64,000 bases of DNA. It comes from Vibrio jasicida CAIM 1864 = LMG 25398 (GTDB taxonomy: Bacteria; Pseudomonadota; Gammaproteobacteria; Enterobacterales; Vibrionaceae). Positions 59,713-64,000 of the stretch are shown here, piece by piece. The translations under genes and the position numbers were made by a program. The notes beneath the pieces are model-generated. The model saw only the letters and a program-made list of their open reading frames with translations, made no database searches and was not told where the DNA came from. Within the stretch, counting starts at the first letter, position 1; each line of letters starts with the position of its first letter. The stretch spans positions 88,280 through 152,279 of the forward strand of contig NZ_BAOG01000036.1 in NCBI RefSeq assembly GCF_000400365.1, in the 5' to 3' direction.

Positions 59713-61113
59713 TTGATTTTAAAAAGAACACTTTCTCGAATTGCATTCAAATCCGCTATTGCCTTAGTTGCTGCGCTCTTGTGCCTAACACAAGTACAAG
59801 CACAGGAAGACAAACTCACCGTCATCAACAGTTATATCGACGATCTCTTCACATACAACAAAGCCATGGGCAGCTTCACTATTTTGGATAAAGGTAACGT
59901 GATGTTGGACAAACAAACTGGTTACTCAAACCGTAAAGTTGGTTTATTAGCCAGCCGTGGTTATGTTCCTGCAGACAGCTCAAGCCCATACAAAGTGGCA
60001 TCTATCTCCAAAACCATGACGGCTACCATGGTGATGCAGTTAATTGAAGCAAATAAGCTTAGTTTGAACACCAAACTGAACGACTTCTTTCCTGAGATTA
60101 GCAACGCTGAGAACATCAGCATCAGAGATTTGCTCCAACACCGCTCTGGGTTGGTGAACTTTATTGATGAACCCGACTTTCTGAGTTACTACGCAAAGCC
60201 TCAAACGCAAGCACAAATGATTGCGAGGTTGGCAGCGCTACCCTCTAACTTTCCACCAGGCAGTCAATATGAATACTCAAACGCAAATTACCTTTTGCTA
60301 GGCTATATCATTGAAAAAGTGACGGGAAAGAGCTTTGACGAGGTACTCCGCGCTCAAATCACGCAACCATTGAACTTAACGCACACTCAGTATTGCCTTG
60401 ATCTCAAGGCGTGCGATATTCACATTACTTCGTTCTATTACTGGAACAACGCATGGGTTGCAGTCACACCGCACTGGTCGCCAACCGTAGCAGGTGCAGC
60501 GGCGATCATTACGTCAACAACACTCGATGTTTCTCGGTTTATTCGGGCACTGTTCCAAGGTGAGTTGCTCCCGAAAGAAGCAGTGCAAATGATGACGAAG
60601 GAGTATTTTGGTATTTACAGCCCTGAATACTCGCAACTGGAACGCTATGGACACGATGGCATCTTGGAAGGTTATCGCTCGTCAATGTTGTACTTCCCCA
60701 AACAAGATGTTGCGATAGTCATCTCAATCAACGGACTTCATGAAACTTATGACGACATTGTGAGAAATATTGTCGGTTTGTACTTTGATGAGAAGGTTGA
60801 ATTGCCAGATTATGACCGCCCAAACATGACAATGAATGAAGGGCAACTTAAGGCCTTCACTGGAACATACAAAGCCTTGGATGGCAAAAAGGTAGTAGAG
60901 GTGTTCATTGATGATGGGGCATTAAAAGCTCAGATGGTAGGTCAACCTTCATTTACTTTCATTCCAATGACGGAAAACGAGTTCGAGAACAAAGCTTTCG
61001 GCATCATTTTAACCTTCAGCCCTGTCAAAAATGAACAGGGAAAGACCAATAACGTTAAAGCGAAAAGTGGCAATCATACTGAGACCTACTACCGACTGCG
61101 CTCCTCGAAATAG
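59713..61113 (+). CDS. exported serine hydrolase, class C beta-lactamase / DD-peptidase-like family
   Basis: 466 residues from a TTG at 59713, favoured because a signal peptide follows (MILKRTLSRIAFKSAIALVAALLCLTQVQA). Motifs of the family: SISK (SxxK, near residue 99), YSN in YEYSNANY near residue 195, and HDG in RYGHDGILEGYRSSML as the HxG-type third motif. It acts in the periplasm as a hydrolase, esterase or D-amino peptidase. It follows the capsule locus by about 100 bases and is probably separate. Confidence 0.82.
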   Translation: MILKRTLSRIAFKSAIALVAALLCLTQVQAQEDKLTVINSYIDDLFTYNKAMGSFTILDKGNVMLDKQTGYSNRKVGLLASRGYVPADSSSPYKVASISKTMTATMVMQLIEANKLSLNTKLNDFFPEISNAENISIRDLLQHRSGLVNFIDEPDFLSYYAKPQTQAQMIARLAALPSNFPPGSQYEYSNANYLLLGYIIEKVTGKSFDEVLRAQITQPLNLTHTQYCLDLKACDIHITSFYYWNNAWVAVTPHWSPTVAGAAAIITSTTLDVSRFIRALFQGELLPKEAVQMMTKEYFGIYSPEYSQLERYGHDGILEGYRSSMLYFPKQDVAIVISINGLHETYDDIVRNIVGLYFDEKVELPDYDRPNMTMNEGQLKAFTGTYKALDGKKVVEVFIDDGALKAQMVGQPSFTFIPMTENEFENKAFGIILTFSPVKNEQGKTNNVKAKSGNHTETYYRLRSSK

Positions 61114-61164
61114 CGACTCATCGCAGGTTTCCTCGGTTAGCACTTTTTTGGATATTTTTCTTAG

Positions 61165-61187
61165 AGGGCGAGATATACTCTCGCCCT
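61165..61187 (+). terminator. weak hairpin after the serine hydrolase gene
   Basis: AGGGCGAGA (61165-61173) pairs with TCTCGCCCT (61179-61187), then ATTAC. T-run is poor. It ends 24 bases before the next start, so it may affect that leader instead. Confidence 0.5.
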
Positions 61188-61211
61188 ATTACATTAATAT
61201 GAGCATCGGTT

Positions 61212-61532
61212 ATGCCTTCACATCCAACTAAAATCACCTTCTTTGAATTCCTAACACCACTTATCACTGCGGGTAAAAAGACAATCACGATTCGTGATGA
61301 ATCAGAAAGCCACTACGTGCCAAACACTGAAGTGGAAGTGTTCACCCTAGAAACAGACCGCAAGGTGTGTGACATCAAAATCCTATCAGTGGCACCACTG
61401 AAGTTTGATGACATCAACGAGTTCCACGCAGAACAAGAAGCGATTGAACTGCCAAAACTGAAAGAGCTTATTCGCGAGATCTATCCGAATATCGATGAGC
61501 TGTATGTGATTGAATACGAACTGATCAAGTAA
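61212..61532 (+). CDS. yqfB: N4-acetylcytidine amidohydrolase, ASCH domain (YqfB type)
   Basis: A 106-residue ASCH-fold protein that aligns by eye with E. coli YqfB (103 residues): ITFFEFLTPLITAGKKTITIRDESESH, then FDDINEFHAEQEAIELPKLKELIREIYP and YVIEYELI. The Lys-Thr segment (AGKKTITIRDESE) and the acidic residue (AEQEAIE) are the expected catalytic parts. It hydrolyses N4-acetylcytidine, so it salvages modified nucleosides. It stands alone. Confidence 0.9.
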   Translation: MPSHPTKITFFEFLTPLITAGKKTITIRDESESHYVPNTEVEVFTLETDRKVCDIKILSVAPLKFDDINEFHAEQEAIELPKLKELIREIYPNIDELYVIEYELIK

Positions 61533-61546
61533 GAACCACAATTTAC

Positions 61547-61561
61547 TAGACGACTGGTCTA
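61547..61561. promoter_or_regulatory. TetR operator, copy 1
   Basis: TAGACGACTGGTCTA: TAGAC/GTCTA arms with a 5-base centre. It sits 22 bases before the TetR gene start. The 19-mer ACTAGACGACTGGTCTAAT is repeated exactly at 62234-62252. Confidence 0.8.
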
Positions 61562-61582
61562 ATCGCTTTTATAGTATTGCTC

Positions 61583-62170
61583 ATGAACGCAAAAACGAAC
61601 GATACACGTCAACACATTCTCGATGTCGGCTACCAATTGGTAGTGACCAAAGGTTTTACGAGCGTTGGGCTCTCAGAACTTTTAAAGGCAGCGGATGTGC
61701 CGAAAGGCTCTTTCTACCATTACTTTAAGTCGAAAGAGCAATTTGGTGAGGCATTGATTGAAGATTACTTCTCTCGCTACCTTAAGATGATCACAGCCCA
61801 CTTTACTGAAAGTGAAGGCTCTGGTTGCGACCGCCTTTTGAACTATTTCGAACGCTGGATGGCGATTGAAAATGGCCAATGTAACGCCAACAAATGCTTG
61901 GTCGTGAAGTTGAGTGCTGAAGTCTCTGATCTTTCAGAAGCAATGCGCGTAAAACTGGCTTCGGGTGCGACTCAAGTGGTGAAAGCCATCGAAGATTGTG
62001 TCCAAGCGGGCATTGAAGACGGCTCAATCCAAGTTGAGTCAGCAGAACAAACCGCCCACTTGATTTACCATCAATGGATTGGCGCAAGCTTACTCAACAA
62101 ACTGTATCAGGATCGTTCCGGTTTAATGCGTAGCTTTGAGAGCACTCAAAGTATGCTAAAAGGCAAATAA
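61583..62170 (+). CDS. TetR-family regulator, NemR/AcuR-like
   Basis: About 195 residues from the ATG at 61583 (a TTG at 61577 is less likely). HTH: GFTSVGLSELLKAADVPKGSFYHYFKSKEQFGEAL. Later cysteines (GSGCDR, NGQCNANKCLVV, EDCVQAG) occur in places like those used by NemR to sense electrophiles. Identical operators lie before this gene and before the reductase gene, so it is autoregulated. It represses the CurA-like/GST pair by inference. Confidence 0.85.
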   Translation: MNAKTNDTRQHILDVGYQLVVTKGFTSVGLSELLKAADVPKGSFYHYFKSKEQFGEALIEDYFSRYLKMITAHFTESEGSGCDRLLNYFERWMAIENGQCNANKCLVVKLSAEVSDLSEAMRVKLASGATQVVKAIEDCVQAGIEDGSIQVESAEQTAHLIYHQWIGASLLNKLYQDRSGLMRSFESTQSMLKGK

Positions 62171-62235
62171 CGAACCACACTTAATCCGCCTTATCTTTAC
62201 CCAAAAAGTACGGCGGATTTTTTAGGAATCAAAAC

Positions 62236-62250
62236 TAGACGACTGGTCTA
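62236..62250. promoter_or_regulatory. TetR operator, copy 2
   Basis: Identical 15-mer TAGACGACTGGTCTA, 22 bases before the reductase gene start, with the same flanks as copy 1. Confidence 0.82.
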
Positions 62251-62272
62251 ATAATTAATATAGGAACTTACC

Positions 62273-63304
62273 ATGACCCAAACGCTCAACCGTCAAATCG
62301 TATTGGCTAACCGTCCAAAAGGTTCGCCAGTCCCAGAGAACTTCCGTTTAGAACAGGCTGCCATCCCTACCCCGAGTGAAGGTGAAGTGCTTTTACGTAG
62401 CGTGTACCTGTCTCTTGACCCATATATGCGCGGCCGTATGAATGAAGGCAAATCCTACGCTGATCCTGTAGAGCTAAACGATGTGATGGTTGGCGGAACC
62501 GTTTGTCAGGTGGTGGAATCGAAGAACTCCGACTTCCAAACTGGCGAATGGGTGGTAGCTTACACAGGCTGGCAAGATTACGCGCTATCTAACGGCGAAG
62601 GTCTGTTTAAATTAGGCAGCAAGCCGACGCATCCGTCTTATGCCCTCGGTGTGCTTGGTATGCCTGGTTTTACCGCTTATGTGGGTTTATTGGAAATTGG
62701 TCAGCCCAAAGCTGGCGATACCCTAGTTGTCGCAGCTGCAACCGGTGCGGTGGGCTCTATGGTTGGTCAAATTGGTAAGCTAAAAGGTTGTCGTGTAATC
62801 GGTGTCGCAGGTGGCACAGAGAAGTGTCAGTACGCAAAAGAGACCCTAGGCTTTGATGAATGTCTTGATCACACCGCAGATGACTTTGCAGAGCAGCTAG
62901 CAGCAACATGCGACAAAGGTATTGATGTCTACTTTGAAAACGTCGGCGGTAAAGTCTTTGATGCCGTGTTACCTCTGCTAAATGTCGGCGCTCGCGTGCC
63001 ACTTTGTGGTTTGATTTCTCAATACAACGCGACAGCATTACCAGAAGGTCCAGATCGTATGTCGATGCTGATGGGTAACATTCTGGTTAAACGCATCAAG
63101 ATGCAAGGCTTCATCATTTTTGACCACTATGAGCAAAGCTACACAAACTTCGTCAAAGAGGTAAGCCAATGGCTAGCAGAAGGCAAAATCCACTATCGCG
63201 AACATCTAGTAGAAGGTTTAGAAAACGCGCCAGAGGCATTCATCGGTCTACTGGAAGGTAAAAACTTCGGCAAGCTTGTTATTCAAACTAATCAACCTGT
63301 ATAA
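62273..63304 (+). CDS. NADP-dependent MDR oxidoreductase (CurA / leukotriene B4 dehydrogenase-like)
   Basis: A 343-residue MDR enzyme. N-terminal LANRPKGSPVPENFRLEQAAIPTPSEGEVLLRSVYLSLDPYMRGRM is typical of the CurA/PTGR group; the cofactor site is VVAAATGAVGSMVGQIGKLKGCRVIGVAGG. These reduce alkenal/alkenone double bonds with NADPH and detoxify reactive carbonyls. No zinc ligands are evident. It is preceded by the TetR operator and followed after 14 bases by a GST, suggesting an electrophile-defence operon. Confidence 0.9.
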   Translation: MTQTLNRQIVLANRPKGSPVPENFRLEQAAIPTPSEGEVLLRSVYLSLDPYMRGRMNEGKSYADPVELNDVMVGGTVCQVVESKNSDFQTGEWVVAYTGWQDYALSNGEGLFKLGSKPTHPSYALGVLGMPGFTAYVGLLEIGQPKAGDTLVVAAATGAVGSMVGQIGKLKGCRVIGVAGGTEKCQYAKETLGFDECLDHTADDFAEQLAATCDKGIDVYFENVGGKVFDAVLPLLNVGARVPLCGLISQYNATALPEGPDRMSMLMGNILVKRIKMQGFIIFDHYEQSYTNFVKEVSQWLAEGKIHYREHLVEGLENAPEAFIGLLEGKNFGKLVIQTNQPV

Positions 63305-63318
63305 GAAAGGATTCTTCT

Positions 63319-63936
63319 ATGATTAAACTGCATCATTTAAACCAGTCTCGCTCAAAACGCATCATTTGGTTGTTAGAAGAATTGGGGGTGGATTATGAGA
63401 TCGTGCCTTACCTTCGTGACAGCGTCACCTTCCTTGCACCACCTGAGCTCAAGAGCATTCACCCACTCGGCAAGTCACCTGTATTGGAAGATGGCGACGA
63501 GATCGTTACAGAGTCTGGTGCTATCACTGAATACTTAATTGAAAAGTATGCAGATGGACGTTTTGTACCAGAGCGTGGCAGCAAAGCTTACACACAGTAC
63601 ATTCAATGGCTGCATTTTGCAGAGAGCTCAGCCATGGTTCCCCTGCTGCTCAAGATGTTTGTAGCTAAAGATGGCGCACAGACCAATTTCCTTGCGGACT
63701 ACGCCGATGCGGAAACCATGAAAGTCATGAGCTACGTTGATCAAAGCCTAGAAGGGAAAACCTACTTTGTAGAAGAGCGGCTAACAGGCGCGGATTTCAT
63801 GATGTCTTTTGTCGTCGATATCCTAAACAAGTTTGGCGTCATTGAGCGCTTCCCAAACATCCAACGTTATGGCGCACAGCTCGCGACTCACCCTGCGTTT
63901 ACTAAAGCAGAAGAACTTGAAGTGAAATTCGGTTAA
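63319..63936 (+). CDS. glutathione S-transferase
   Basis: A 205-residue two-domain GST. Thioredoxin-like part: IKLHHLNQSRSKRIIWLLEELGVDYEIVPY, HPLGKSPVLEDGDEIVTESGAITEYLIEKY, with the glutathione-binding ES and cis-Pro in place. Helical second domain after residue 85. It conjugates or reduces electrophiles with glutathione in the cytoplasm. It shares a TetR-controlled operon with the CurA-like reductase. Downstream, past 63936, only 64 bases remain in the window. Confidence 0.9.
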   Translation: MIKLHHLNQSRSKRIIWLLEELGVDYEIVPYLRDSVTFLAPPELKSIHPLGKSPVLEDGDEIVTESGAITEYLIEKYADGRFVPERGSKAYTQYIQWLHFAESSAMVPLLLKMFVAKDGAQTNFLADYADAETMKVMSYVDQSLEGKTYFVEERLTGADFMMSFVVDILNKFGVIERFPNIQRYGAQLATHPAFTKAEELEVKFG

Positions 63937-64000
63937 TCGAGTTGAGGCCTTCTCAAACCGTTGAGAATTTCTGTCTATTTCAAGGATCTTTGAAATAGAC

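Noticed and set aside
1..64000. CRISPR arrays, tRNA, rRNA, insertion sequences, prophage or integron att sites
   Set aside because: No regular direct-repeat array, cloverleaf gene, transposase, integrase or attC-like site was found by reading both strands; all long repeats are explained by terminators, operators or gene duplication.

Overview
The window reads as chromosomal DNA of a marine Vibrio, most likely of the Harveyi clade (V. parahaemolyticus / V. alginolyticus / V. campbellii type) and probably from the second chromosome. The main reasons are the Vibrio-type heme cluster (hutWXZ opposite tonB-exbB-exbD-hutBCD), a TetR regulator of 153 residues that resembles LuxT/SwrT, and malEFG/malK lying next to an eleven-gene capsule locus whose order I recognise from V. 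parahaemolyticus cps. No rRNA, tRNA, insertion sequence, phage gene or CRISPR array was seen. Most genes are intact and many transcription units end in clear hairpin/T-tract terminators.

Layout. 0.1-3 kb: a small outer membrane barrel, a repeat-containing lipoprotein and a LysR regulator. 3.6-6.2 kb: a KefF/KefG-like flavoprotein coupled to a KefB/KefC-type K+/H+ antiporter. 6.2-8 kb: small hypothetical, LysR, NTF2-like protein. 8.1-10.4 kb: a Cys-rich metal permease (SO_0444 type) divergent from an ArsR repressor overlapping a SigZ-type sigma factor. 10.5-16.5 kb: GNAT, LysR with a penicillin V acylase-like enzyme, MDR oxidoreductase, cytoplasmic alpha-amylase, PpiC. 16.8-18.8 kb: CheV, a membrane protein and an adenosyltransferase-like protein.

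18.9-26.7 kb is the heme module. HutW, HutX and HutZ (heme cleavage and transfer) face TonB1-ExbB-ExbD and the HutBCD heme ABC importer across a region with Fur-like sequences; the LuxT-like regulator follows. 27-41 kb holds housekeeping and accessory genes: YfcZ-like and DUF1496 proteins, a repeat solenoid protein, an acyltransferase, NadD-like and NadE, a MOSC/ferredoxin-reductase fusion, a YqaE peptide, PyrC with a PurR-like box, a DUF808 membrane protein, an M14 peptidase, AraC regulator, EamA transporter and thioesterase.

41.6-47.2 kb is the maltose ABC importer (malEFG divergent from malK), with MalT-, CRP- and hairpin-type elements between the arms. 47.5-59.6 kb is a capsule/exopolysaccharide operon with an RfaH-type ops element just before the first gene: initiating sugar-phosphate transferase, outer membrane barrel, short periplasmic export protein, Wzc-type kinase, two NKWYS/sulfotransferase-like proteins, two glycosyltransferases, a ligase/polymerase, a flippase and a VanZ protein. 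59.7-64 kb holds a serine hydrolase, a YqfB-type amidohydrolase, and a TetR regulator with two identical operators flanking it, controlling itself and a CurA-like reductase plus a glutathione S-transferase.

The points most worth following are the paired NKWYS proteins inside the capsule operon, its unusual export pair, the permease/ArsR/SigZ trio with shared cysteine-rich segments, the paired operator-like palindromes upstream of the amylase, and leader or intercistronic hairpins in the mal and hut operons.
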